A DNA stretch of 64,000 nt, from contig JAYFQV010000009.1 in NCBI GenBank assembly GCA_034926605.1, forward strand, positions 1 to 64,000, written 5' to 3'. The notes below the pieces were generated by a model that was not told where the DNA came from, searched no databases, and was given only the letters and a program-made list of their open reading frames with translations. The position numbers and the translations under genes were made by a program. This DNA is from CALXXL01 sp034926605. GTDB taxonomy: Bacteria > Verrucomicrobiota > Lentisphaeria > Victivallales > Victivallaceae. Positions 42,183 to 50,005 of this stretch are shown here, piece by piece; within the stretch, counting starts at the first letter, position 1; every line of letters starts with the position of its first letter.

Positions 42183-43280
42183 CTATTCCGCCTTCGCCGC
42201 CAGTTCCAGCAGGTGCACTTCCGGCAGCGTGTCCGGGCGGTGGCGTGCCACCGCGATCTTGTCGATGCTGCCGGATGCCGTGGCGATGCGGTGGGTGTTG
42301 ATGGTCAGAATAGGATTCATCAGGTATCGCGGGTAGAACATCCATTGTTCGAGCGGGTGTTCATGGCCGTGGATCATGCGCATCACCGGCATGTCGAGCG
42401 CTTCGGAAGCCACATCGCAGAAGTCGTTGAAATCCTGATATCCCAGCCGAACGTCCTTGCGGGCGCGGTCCGGCATCACCCTCGGATGACGCGGATCGAA
42501 ACGGCCCCACACAAAATCCTGTCTGGCGTTGATGGTATCCAGATCGGCGGGGCTGTGGATGGTACGCTGCACGTCGGTATGCGGCACTCCGCCGTGGGCG
42601 GCGACCATGCCGTCGGGCAGGAAAAGTGCGTGGGGCATTCGCCGCATCAGGGTTATCAGCCGCTGGCCGAAAATCGAGAGCTCCGGTTTTTCCGACAGGC
42701 TTACGTTCAGCCATTCGCAAAAATTTGCCGGCATCACGCCGGGATAGAACACATTGAACCGCTTTTTATAGTAAAGCTCGACATCGTGGTTGCCTACCAG
42801 GAACATGATTTTTCCCGGTCGTTCGAGCATAAGGTTGAAGATGACCAGCAGCACTTCATATCCGTATCCGAAGCGGTCGAAAGCATCGCCGAGGAATACG
42901 ATGGTGGGCGGCTCTTCGGCCGGGAAATGGTCGATGTAGTCCAGTGACGCGACCAGGCTCAGCAGGTCGCCATGCAAATCGCCGATGTACCACAAGTTGG
43001 CGGGCAGCGCGGAACGATCGGAGATGGTCGGCACTCGCGACGGCGGATTTGAACAGAACGCCATTGGCGGCAGCATCTGCTGAGCGTCGCACAGCTCAAG
43101 CATCTGGTTGACTTTTTTCTCGTATTTCCGTGCGGCCGAGACGAGGTCGTCCATCGGAAGTTCGGCAAAATGGGAAAGGTCGGCCTGCACTATCGGCGGA
43201 GGAACCGCCGGCTGGCGCTTGGCCTGCCTGTCGAAAAAACCATCGTCAGGCGTCCAGACTTGAGTTTTGGTGTCGTCCAC
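42183..43280 (-). CDS. PPP-type metallophosphoesterase
   Basis: A 365-residue protein with the phosphoprotein-phosphatase-type metal motifs in order: GDLHGD (about residues 99-104), GDAFDR, GNHDVE, then HGGVPH and HGHEHP. An N-terminal extension of about 90 residues has no recognised motif. It may dephosphorylate proteins or small phosphoesters. The chosen start is GTG at 43280 with no clear ribosome binding site; internal starts cannot be excluded. It is convergent with the glycosyltransferase, seven bases apart, and divergent from the zinc-ribbon gene. Confidence 0.82.
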   Translation of the reverse strand: MDDTKTQVWTPDDGFFDRQAKRQPAVPPPIVQADLSHFAELPMDDLVSAARKYEKKVNQMLELCDAQQMLPPMAFCSNPPSRVPTISDRSALPANLWYIGDLHGDLLSLVASLDYIDHFPAEEPPTIVFLGDAFDRFGYGYEVLLVIFNLMLERPGKIMFLVGNHDVELYYKKRFNVFYPGVMPANFCEWLNVSLSEKPELSIFGQRLITLMRRMPHALFLPDGMVAAHGGVPHTDVQRTIHSPADLDTINARQDFVWGRFDPRHPRVMPDRARKDVRLGYQDFNDFCDVASEALDMPVMRMIHGHEHPLEQWMFYPRYLMNPILTINTHRIATASGSIDKIAVARHRPDTLPEVHLLELAAKAE

Positions 43281-43378
43281 GTTTTCAGCTGTCGGGTTGA
43301 AGTTTGCGTTCCAATGATAAGCATAACGCCGCCTGCGAAAAAAGCAAGCGGTTTTTTACAAAAAAATGGCTCATGGGC

Positions 43379-43407
43379 TTGCAAATGGCTCGGAATATGA
43401 GTATAAT
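43379..43407 (+). promoter_or_regulatory. putative promoter of the zinc-ribbon gene
   Basis: TTGCAA (43379-43384), 17 bases, perfect TATAAT (43402-43407), 28 bases before the start. Confidence 0.6.
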
Positions 43408-43434
43408 TCATAATAAAAATTAAGGAGTGTCCGC

Positions 43435-43779
43435 ATGGCCAATATGTATCCGACTTCGATTTGTCCCGTGTGCGGACGTCTGGTGGAAAATGTTCCGCCG
43501 GATGCCGACCCGCGCGATTTTTGCCCGAATTGCAGCAAGTTCAAGCCGGCCTCCGCTCCGGCCGTCGCGAAACCGGAACAGACGGTGGCCCAGATGGTGT
43601 CCCGCGAGCCGCTGGTGCCGCCCAAGCCGACCATCAAGGACGTTGCTCGAATTGCGATGGTGATAGAGTGCAAAGTGCGCTGTCCGGCTTGCAATCAGAA
43701 GATAGAGTTCGATGTGTCGATGCTGGGCACCCAGATACGCTGCCCCAAGTGCAATCAGAAGATCGAAACCAAGATCTGA
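43435..43779 (+). CDS. small protein with two zinc-ribbon motifs
   Basis: The 114-residue protein has an N-terminal CPVCG...CPNC pair (residues about 10-33) and a C-terminal CPACNQKIEFD...CPKCNQKIE pair (about 83-108), joined by a Pro/Ala-rich linker. The second ribbon is the MJ0042-like or zinc-ribbon type common at the start of PVC-group proteins. It should be cytosolic and bind two zinc ions. Its function is unknown. It has a strong promoter (TATAAT) and AAGGAG ribosome binding site, so it is probably well expressed. Confidence 0.8.
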   Translation: MANMYPTSICPVCGRLVENVPPDADPRDFCPNCSKFKPASAPAVAKPEQTVAQMVSREPLVPPKPTIKDVARIAMVIECKVRCPACNQKIEFDVSMLGTQIRCPKCNQKIETKI

Positions 43780-43783
43780 TTCC

Positions 43784-43816
43784 AGCCGGTCGTGAACCGC
43801 CCGGCTTCCGTTTATT
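43784..43816 (+). terminator. possible terminator of the zinc-ribbon gene
   Basis: AGCCGG and CCGGCT pair across an 11-base loop, followed by the T-rich TTCCGTTTATTTT. Confidence 0.35.
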
Positions 43817-43917
43817 TTCTGCCTTGAACATCATCGGCGGCTGGAGTGGATGCGGGTATCCGTTATGTTGAAATCTTGCGCCGGCGGCGCCGGAAGGAAA
43901 TTTATTTGAGTGGTAAA

Positions 43918-46008
43918 ATGGAACTTTTAGCGCCTGCCGGCGGTATCGGCACCGCGCTCTCGGCGTTCGACGCCGGAGCGGATGCGGTCTATCTCGGAAT
44001 GTCCAAATTCAATGCGCGCGAACGCACCGAGAATTTCACATTCGACCAGCTTTCGCGACTGCTGGCTTATGCCCACGGCCTCGGGAAAAAGGTGCATGTG
44101 GCGGTCAACACGCTGGTGAAGGAGACCGAACTGGCCGAGGTCATGGAGCTGCTGGATCCGCTTTGCGCGCTTGCGCCGGACGCGGTGATCGTGCAGGATC
44201 TCGGAGTGCTGCGGCTGCTGCGCGAGTATTTTCCCGGCATTCCCGTGCATGCTTCCACCCAGATGGGCATTCATAATTCGGCGGGAGTGGAATTTGCCGC
44301 TTCGCTCGGCGTGTCGAGAGTGATTCTCGAACGCCAGATCACGCTGACCGAGCTTGCCGCCATTCGCCGCAGATGCCGGATCGAGCTGGAGGTGTTCGGG
44401 CATGGGGCGCTGTGCTGCGGGCTTTCCGGCGGCTGCCTCTTTTCCTCGTATCTCGGTGGAGCAAGCGGCAATCGCGGCAAGTGCAAGCAGCCGTGCCGCC
44501 GGTTTTATTCCGGCGCGGGGCGCGAAGGATATCTGTTCAGCCCCGCCGACCTCAACACCCTGGCGTTGCTGCCGGAGCTGGTTAAGATAGGAGTCGATTC
44601 ACTGAAGATAGAGGGACGGCTAAAGAAAGCCGACTATGTTGCAAATGTGGTTGCCGCCTACCGGCTGGCGCTTGACAATCCCGGTGATCCGGCGGCTACT
44701 GCGGAGGCGGCAAGGATGCTGGAACGCACGGCCGGGCGCCGGGCATCGGCCGGATTCTATGCCGGGAAGCCGTCAGCCATTGTGGTGCCGGATTCGCCCG
44801 GGGTATGGGGATTTCCGGTCGGGACCGTCATCCGGGTATCCGAAGGGGCGGTTACCGCGAAACTTTCCGGTCGGCTGCACCGGGGCGACCGGCTGCGGCT
44901 GCTCAGCCGTTACGAGGAGGACGGTCCGGCGATCACCGCGGCCGCGCTTTTTGTGAGCGGGAAGCCGGTTTCCGCCGCGCGCGGCGGCGAGATTTGCACC
45001 ATCAAATGCGATTCCTCGGAAGCGTCCAGGGGCGATGTGCTGTGCAAGATCGGCGAATGCGTACGTGATCAGTCCGGGCGGGCAGGGGCTCTGCCGCTCC
45101 AGCGGCAGCCGATCGACCTCGACATCCGCGTACGGGCGTCCGGGATTTCCGTGGAGTGCGCCGGATTGCGCTGGGAGATGCCGCTTGATCTGGCGGAGGC
45201 TTCCAGCCGTGCGCTAACTGCGGATGAGATTACCGCGGTGTTCGCCGAAACCGCTTCGGAACGGTTTTCACTTGGCAAATGCAAGGTGGAAATCGACGGT
45301 CGGCTTTTTTTCCCGGCTTCGCTGCGCAAGGAGGCGCGCCGTGCATTTTACCGTTTTGCGGAGGACAACCTGCCCGCCGGTTCCGACGGCAAGGCGCTCA
45401 GCCGCTTTTATTTCGATTATTGCGGCATCGTTCCCGCGCCAGCCTGTTCCGAAGTGACGGTGCTGGGCCGAGACAATGTGTTTTTGCTGTCGCAATTCTG
45501 CCCCGAGCCGGAGCTTCCGGCGCTGGAAGACAGGATACGCCGGGCGCTGGCCGGCGGCACTTTGATTTTTCTCGCCGCCAATGTCTACGGCGTACAACTG
45601 ATGAAGCGGTTCCCGCAGGCCGAAGTGCGCGCGGTGTTTCCGCTGCCGGCCGCCAATTCGCAGGCAGTGATCTTGTTGCGCGACAACGGGGTGGGAATGG
45701 CCGAACTCTGGCCGGAACTCGACCGCAAGGCGGCGGAGTCGTTGGCGGCACATGCCGTGCTGCCGTTGCAGCGTCACGTTTCCGGAGCGCTTGAACTGCT
45801 TGAGACTCGCGCCGGTCTTTCGGTTTCAGGCGTGGTGGCCGACCGTCGCGGCAACCGTTTCCGGGTGGTGCCCGGCGCGGTGTCGAAGATTGTTACGGTG
45901 GACTCGATATGCCTGCCGGGACCGGCTTCCACCGGAGAAATCAGGGACGAAAGGTATCCGGCGGAGGAAAAGACCTCCGCCTTCAACTGGGATGCCGACT
46001 GGCTTTAG
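43918..46008 (+). CDS. peptidase U32 family protein (RlhA/YdcP-like)
   Basis: I choose the ATG at 43918, where the conserved start MELLAPAGGIGTALSAFDAG begins, giving 696 residues. An upstream in-frame ATG at 43846 adds an Arg-rich stretch without a family match. The U32 signature is EVFGHGALCCGLSGGC followed by NRGKCKQPCRR, and KIEGRLKKADYVANVV closes the domain. The long C-terminal half resembles the DUF3656 extension of RlhA-type proteins. Members once called collagenases are now known to be RNA hydroxylation factors, which is the likelier role. The stop overlaps the convergent PIG-L gene by four bases. Confidence 0.88.
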   Translation: MELLAPAGGIGTALSAFDAGADAVYLGMSKFNARERTENFTFDQLSRLLAYAHGLGKKVHVAVNTLVKETELAEVMELLDPLCALAPDAVIVQDLGVLRLLREYFPGIPVHASTQMGIHNSAGVEFAASLGVSRVILERQITLTELAAIRRRCRIELEVFGHGALCCGLSGGCLFSSYLGGASGNRGKCKQPCRRFYSGAGREGYLFSPADLNTLALLPELVKIGVDSLKIEGRLKKADYVANVVAAYRLALDNPGDPAATAEAARMLERTAGRRASAGFYAGKPSAIVVPDSPGVWGFPVGTVIRVSEGAVTAKLSGRLHRGDRLRLLSRYEEDGPAITAAALFVSGKPVSAARGGEICTIKCDSSEASRGDVLCKIGECVRDQSGRAGALPLQRQPIDLDIRVRASGISVECAGLRWEMPLDLAEASSRALTADEITAVFAETASERFSLGKCKVEIDGRLFFPASLRKEARRAFYRFAEDNLPAGSDGKALSRFYFDYCGIVPAPACSEVTVLGRDNVFLLSQFCPEPELPALEDRIRRALAGGTLIFLAANVYGVQLMKRFPQAEVRAVFPLPAANSQAVILLRDNGVGMAELWPELDRKAAESLAAHAVLPLQRHVSGALELLETRAGLSVSGVVADRRGNRFRVVPGAVSKIVTVDSICLPGPASTGEIRDERYPAEEKTSAFNWDADWL

Positions 46009-46820
46009 CCGAGAAGTTCGCGAAGGCGTTCGACCGATTGCCCGCCGCGCACCGGCATGAGCGCGAAAAATTCGGCGTGGCGGGCTTGGTGTCCGGCGTC
46101 TCCGTAGACATTGTCCAGAAACTCTCGCCAGCGGTTGGCGCGCTTCATGTCGCGCATGATCCAGCCGCGGTATATGTGATCGCGCCGTTCAGCTTCGTTC
46201 ATGGCGGACGGATCGAAATCGCGTTGGCGATTGCACCAGGGCAGCCACTCGAAGAACTGCGATTCCTGGCAGGCCAGCATATCGATTTTCCTTTCTATCT
46301 GGTCGTCGGTCAGCACGGCGGCTTCCGGCTTGAATGACGACGGATCGTTGAAGTCGTCCGCCAGATAGCCGTAGATCGGATTGAAGTCCTCGGGTATCGG
46401 GTTTTCCGGGCAGACCAGCGGAACCGCGGCCAGAAAAGATGCGTCGTTCATCAACTGGGAGGCGGCGCGATGATCGGGATGGTAATCGCAAAGCCGGTGG
46501 GTGAACACCGCGTCCGGATTGATCTCCCTGATTATCCGGATCATTTCAAGCCGGTTTTCGAGGGTGGGCATCAGGGTTCCGTCGTCGTGCCCGAGCACCC
46601 GGTATTCGATCAGCCCGGCTGTTTTCGCTGAGTTCTGGGTTTCCGTGAATCGGCGCTCGGCAAGCGCCTCCCGGGTCATGGTCTGATGGCCGGCGTTGCC
46701 ATTGGTCAGCGATACGAAAAATACCTCGGCGCCAAGCGGAATCAACTTAAGGGCGGTGCCGCCGAACAGAATGTCGCAATCGTCCGGATGGGCTCCGAAA
46801 ATCAGAAAACGTCTTCTCAT
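46005..46820 (-). CDS. PIG-L/LmbE-family deacetylase
   Basis: A 271-residue zinc-dependent deacetylase of the GlcNAc-PI/LmbE type. The N-terminal FLIFGAHPDDCDILFGGTAL holds the metal-binding HPDD, and the third ligand is in DYHPDHRAASQL. Family members remove acetyl groups from N-acetylglucosamine-type sugars on lipids, thiols or antibiotics; the substrate is not evident. A GGAG ribosome binding site and a good promoter (46843-46870) precede the gene, which is divergent from efp. Confidence 0.9.
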   Translation of the reverse strand: MRRRFLIFGAHPDDCDILFGGTALKLIPLGAEVFFVSLTNGNAGHQTMTREALAERRFTETQNSAKTAGLIEYRVLGHDDGTLMPTLENRLEMIRIIREINPDAVFTHRLCDYHPDHRAASQLMNDASFLAAVPLVCPENPIPEDFNPIYGYLADDFNDPSSFKPEAAVLTDDQIERKIDMLACQESQFFEWLPWCNRQRDFDPSAMNEAERRDHIYRGWIMRDMKRANRWREFLDNVYGDAGHQARHAEFFALMPVRGGQSVERLRELLG

Positions 46821-46842
46821 TTGGAATCTCCTTTGCCGTCAT

Positions 46843-46870
46843 ATTGTACATGTTTTTCGGGCAAAAGCAA
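46843..46870 (-). promoter_or_regulatory. putative promoter of the PIG-L gene
   Basis: On the minus strand TTGCTT (46870-46865), 16 bases, TACAAT (46848-46843). Confidence 0.5.
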
Positions 46871-46879
46871 GCGTCTGGT

Positions 46880-46908
46880 TTGAAATATTCATAAAGCCGG
46901 TGTATAGT
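46880..46908 (+). promoter_or_regulatory. putative promoter of efp-epmA
   Basis: TTGAAA (46880-46885), 17 bases, TATAGT (46903-46908), 35 bases before the efp start. Confidence 0.55.
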
Positions 46909-46943
46909 AGTAGATAACAATTTTTCATAAACGGAGAGAAACA

Positions 46944-47510
46944 ATGTACAGTGCTTCAGATTTGCGCAAGGGTTTGAAAGTGGAGATCGACGGTGCGCCG
47001 TGGGTCATCACCGAGTTCGAATTCTGCAAGCCCGGAAAAGGTACCGCGCTCTACCGCTGCCGCATGAAGAACATGATCACCGGCATCGGTATGGAAAAAA
47101 CCTATCGTCCCACCGATAAGCTTGAGAAGCCGGACCTTGAGGAAATCGACACCTTTTACAGCTATACCGACGGTCACAACTACATCTTCAGCGTGGCCGA
47201 TACCTATGAGGAAATGCATGTTTCCGCCGACTTCCTCGGCCGCAACACCTATTTCCTGATGGAAAACGATCCCTGCCATTTCTTGATGTTCAACGGTCAG
47301 CCGATTGAAATCACCCTGCCGACCTTCATCGAGAAGACCATCACCGAGACCGAACCCGGCGCGCGCGGCGACACCGCCACCAACGTGCTGAAATCCGCCA
47401 GGATCGACAACGGCTATGAACTTCAGGTGCCGTTGTTCATCAATATCGGCGACGTGGTTAAGATCGACACCCGCACCGGGGAGTACGCCGAGCGCGTCAG
47501 CAAGGCGTAA
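46944..47510 (+). CDS. efp: elongation factor P
   Basis: A 188-residue three-domain protein that relieves ribosome stalling at polyproline. The N-terminal KOW-like domain carries the modification loop FCKPGKGTALYR, with Lys32 at the tip where E. coli EF-P is lysylated. The middle and C-terminal OB domains end in VPLFINIGDVVKIDTRTGEY. It has a good GGAGAG ribosome binding site and promoter. Its modifying ligase EpmA follows 13 bases downstream, which supports beta-lysylation of Lys32. Confidence 0.97.
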   Translation: MYSASDLRKGLKVEIDGAPWVITEFEFCKPGKGTALYRCRMKNMITGIGMEKTYRPTDKLEKPDLEEIDTFYSYTDGHNYIFSVADTYEEMHVSADFLGRNTYFLMENDPCHFLMFNGQPIEITLPTFIEKTITETEPGARGDTATNVLKSARIDNGYELQVPLFINIGDVVKIDTRTGEYAERVSKA

Positions 47511-47523
47511 CAGCGTTCCCGCA

Positions 47524-48417
47524 ATGCGGTATCCGGCGCAAAGCGACCTCGCAGGAAGACGCTCGAACTTTGAGCTTCGGGCGAAACTGGCGGAGTCCAT
47601 GCGCCGTTTTTTTGTCTCCAACGGCTTTCTGGAGGTGACTACGCCATCGCTGATTCCGGCTCCAGCCCAGGAGGAGTACATCGAAACCGTGCGCGCCGCC
47701 GAGGGATTTCTGCGCCCCAGCCCGGAACTTGAGATGAAGATGCTGCTTTCCGCCGGTTACGACCGTATATTTCAGTTCGGCCCATGCTGGCGGGTTGACG
47801 AAGCCGGCCGCCGGCATAAGCGCGAGTTCACCATGCTGGAATACTATGCCGCCAGCTGGGACTATTTTGAATTACGCGATTTCACCGGCGCGATGCTGGA
47901 AAGGGCGGCGCGGGACATATTCGGCAGAACTGTGATAGAATACCGGGGAACTGAGATCGATCTTGCCGCCGCCGCGGCTGAAACCGTGACGGTGGAAGCT
48001 GCCTACCGCCGTTTTGCTCCCGGTGGCGGCGACTTCGACGAGGCTATGGTGCTCAGGGTGGAACCGGAACTGGGGCGCGAACACCAGACCTATTTGGCCG
48101 ACTACCCCGCCGACCGCGCCGCTCTGGCGCGGCGCAAGCCGTTCGACCCTTCGGTGGCCGAACGCTGGGAACTCTATATCGCCGGACTGGAGCTGGCCAA
48201 CGCCTTCGGAGAATTGACCGATGTTGCCGAGCAGCGGCGGCGGTTCGCCGCCGCCGCCGAAGTCCGGGCCGCCAACGGTCTGCAGGCATACCCGGAGGCC
48301 ACCTGGTTTTTCGATGCGCTGGAAAATATGCCGGAGGCTTCCGGCGCGGCGCTGGGGTTCGATCGGCTGGTCATGATATTCTGCAACGCGGACGACATCG
48401 CCGAAGTCGGGTTTTAA
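47524..48417 (+). CDS. epmA: EF-P lysine ligase EpmA (GenX/PoxA)
   Basis: I choose the ATG at 47524, 13 bases after the efp stop. A longer frame runs inside efp and is not family-like. The 297-residue protein is a truncated class II lysyl-tRNA synthetase: only the catalytic core, no anticodon domain. Motif 2 is FQFGPCWRVDEAGRRHKREF, with TMLEYYAA after it, and motif 3 is GAALGFDRLVMIF. EpmA attaches beta-lysine to EF-P. No Shine-Dalgarno is visible, so translation is probably coupled to efp. The epmB aminomutase that makes beta-lysine is not in the window. Confidence 0.93.
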   Translation: MRYPAQSDLAGRRSNFELRAKLAESMRRFFVSNGFLEVTTPSLIPAPAQEEYIETVRAAEGFLRPSPELEMKMLLSAGYDRIFQFGPCWRVDEAGRRHKREFTMLEYYAASWDYFELRDFTGAMLERAARDIFGRTVIEYRGTEIDLAAAAAETVTVEAAYRRFAPGGGDFDEAMVLRVEPELGREHQTYLADYPADRAALARRKPFDPSVAERWELYIAGLELANAFGELTDVAEQRRRFAAAAEVRAANGLQAYPEATWFFDALENMPEASGAALGFDRLVMIFCNADDIAEVGF

Positions 48418-48427
48418 CGTTCCGGCG

Positions 48428-49402
48428 CTATTCCTTGGTCCATATCCTGACGTTCAGTTTGAGTATGCCCACGATGTCCAGAAAAATGCCGATTTCCTCG
48501 GCCAGCCGTTCTATGGCCCGGAATGTTCCGCCGCCATGCAGTTCGAACCGGTCGACGCCGGACGGGATTGCGATGTAAACACTCGATTTTAGAAACGCAA
48601 ACCCGATTTTCCCGCTGTATTTGTCGCGCATGGTACACATTGCGCGCATCAGATCGGGTGAGAGTATGTAGCGTGCCTCGATCTGGTCTTTTGAAAACAC
48701 CACGAAGCGCTTTTCGAACTCCGGGTCTTCCATGCGCACCATGTCGCCGCGCCCCCAGCCAAGATTGTCGAATCTCTGGAAAAATCCGGCAAAAGTTCTG
48801 CCGAATAGTCGCTCCGTTTTGTCGGGAAGCACATAGGTGTTGGTTTTGAAGTTCTTCTGAAAGTCTCCGATGAAGAATATTCCCCTGAATACGGTCTCCC
48901 AGTAGGTGCCTCCCTTGCTGGAATGGCGTTCCGCTTCGGCCTTTAATTCGGAGAATTTGACCATTACTCCGTTGTACTCTCCGCAAAAAAGATCGGCGCC
49001 GCGGCACCGGTCGAAATCGGGGCACAGCTTGCTTCCCGCGCAATCGGCGGCCGCGATGCTGCTGTTCGGGTGGTACTTCATGTCGGGCGCGAGGAAATTC
49101 AGGACTTTCGGAATGATGACCTGCTTGAAATCATTGTTCAACCTGACATAGCCGAACCTGTGAAACAACCACGTTCCGAGCAGCCCGATGATCGGCAATG
49201 CGGCGTCGAGCACTGCGGCCACGATGCCGCCCACGCTTTCGCGGGTGTACCCGTACCAGATGAAGCAAACCGTGAACGCGGCGATCAGCAGCAACGCCGT
49301 CTGAATTCGCATACGCCGCAGATCGTCGGTCAACTCCGTCAGATGTTGTTCGATGTTAAGCCGGTAAAAAGACTCGAGCTTTTCCCGTGAGAACTGCGGC
49401 AT
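48428..49402 (-). CDS. DUF3137-like membrane protein
   Basis: The 324-residue protein has a charged N-terminal helix, two membrane helices (about residues 33-50 and 58-82, the second GGIVAAVLDAALPIIGLLGT) and a large soluble domain. That domain includes GEYNGVMVKFSELKAE, FRGIFFIGDFQKNF, DPEFEKRFVVFSKDQIEARY and SGKIGFAFLKSSVYIAIP. These fit the DUF3137 family, whose function is unknown and which often sits beside LemA. It is the last gene of the leftward lemA cluster, 12 bases behind lemA, and convergent with epmA. Confidence 0.75.
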   Translation of the reverse strand: MPQFSREKLESFYRLNIEQHLTELTDDLRRMRIQTALLLIAAFTVCFIWYGYTRESVGGIVAAVLDAALPIIGLLGTWLFHRFGYVRLNNDFKQVIIPKVLNFLAPDMKYHPNSSIAAADCAGSKLCPDFDRCRGADLFCGEYNGVMVKFSELKAEAERHSSKGGTYWETVFRGIFFIGDFQKNFKTNTYVLPDKTERLFGRTFAGFFQRFDNLGWGRGDMVRMEDPEFEKRFVVFSKDQIEARYILSPDLMRAMCTMRDKYSGKIGFAFLKSSVYIAIPSGVDRFELHGGGTFRAIERLAEEIGIFLDIVGILKLNVRIWTKE

Positions 49403-49414
49403 TCGGTCGTCTCC

Positions 49415-49981
49415 TTATGAAAACAGCTGTTTCACATCCGGCTTTTCGCGATCGGCCTCCGGGATGGAGAACAACTCGCGGCGACGCAGGCCCATCATCG
49501 CGGCGAAAATCGAAGTCGGGAACATCTCCACCGCGTTGTTGTAGGAGGTGACCGCGGCGTTGAACGACCGGCGGGCGGCGGAGAGTTGCTCTTCAACTTC
49601 GTTGAGCGAACGTTGCAACAGCTGGAAATTCGCGGAAGCCTTGAGCTCGGGATAGCTCTCCGCCTGAACCACGATCTGGCGCATTGCCGGGGCGAGCTCG
49701 CCCAGTATCTCCATGCGTTCGTTGCTGCCGGCCGGAGCGGCCAGCGCGCGGGCTCGCAGCTCGGTGACGCGGTCGAGTACGCCTCGCTCGTGCGCCATGT
49801 ATGTTTTTACCGCGGCGACCAGATTCGGGATCAGGTCGCACCGTTTTTTCAACTGAGCGTCGATGCCGGCGAACGCGTTTTCCACGTCGTTGCGGCGGCC
49901 GATCAACGAGTTGCGGAGCGCAATCACGATCAGCAGCAAGAAAGCCGCTGCCGCCATTGCCACGATACCCCAGATTGGCAT
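49415..49981 (-). CDS. lemA: LemA family protein
   Basis: A 188-residue protein with an N-terminal membrane helix (about residues 4-22, IVAMAAAAFLLLIVIAL). The LemA core follows: RNDVENAFAGIDAQLKKRCD, LIPNLVAAVKTYMAHERGVL and VTSYNNAVEMFPTSIFAAMM. The helical domain is predicted outside the membrane. The family has no settled role, but it recurs in envelope-associated clusters. It lies between the 1,504-residue protein (24 bases) and DUF3137 (12 bases) and is surely cotranscribed. Confidence 0.92.
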   Translation of the reverse strand: MPIWGIVAMAAAAFLLLIVIALRNSLIGRRNDVENAFAGIDAQLKKRCDLIPNLVAAVKTYMAHERGVLDRVTELRARALAAPAGSNERMEILGELAPAMRQIVVQAESYPELKASANFQLLQRSLNEVEEQLSAARRSFNAAVTSYNNAVEMFPTSIFAAMMGLRRRELFSIPEADREKPDVKQLFS

Positions 49982-50005
49982 GATATTTCTTCTCCTTTGG
50001 GTTGT

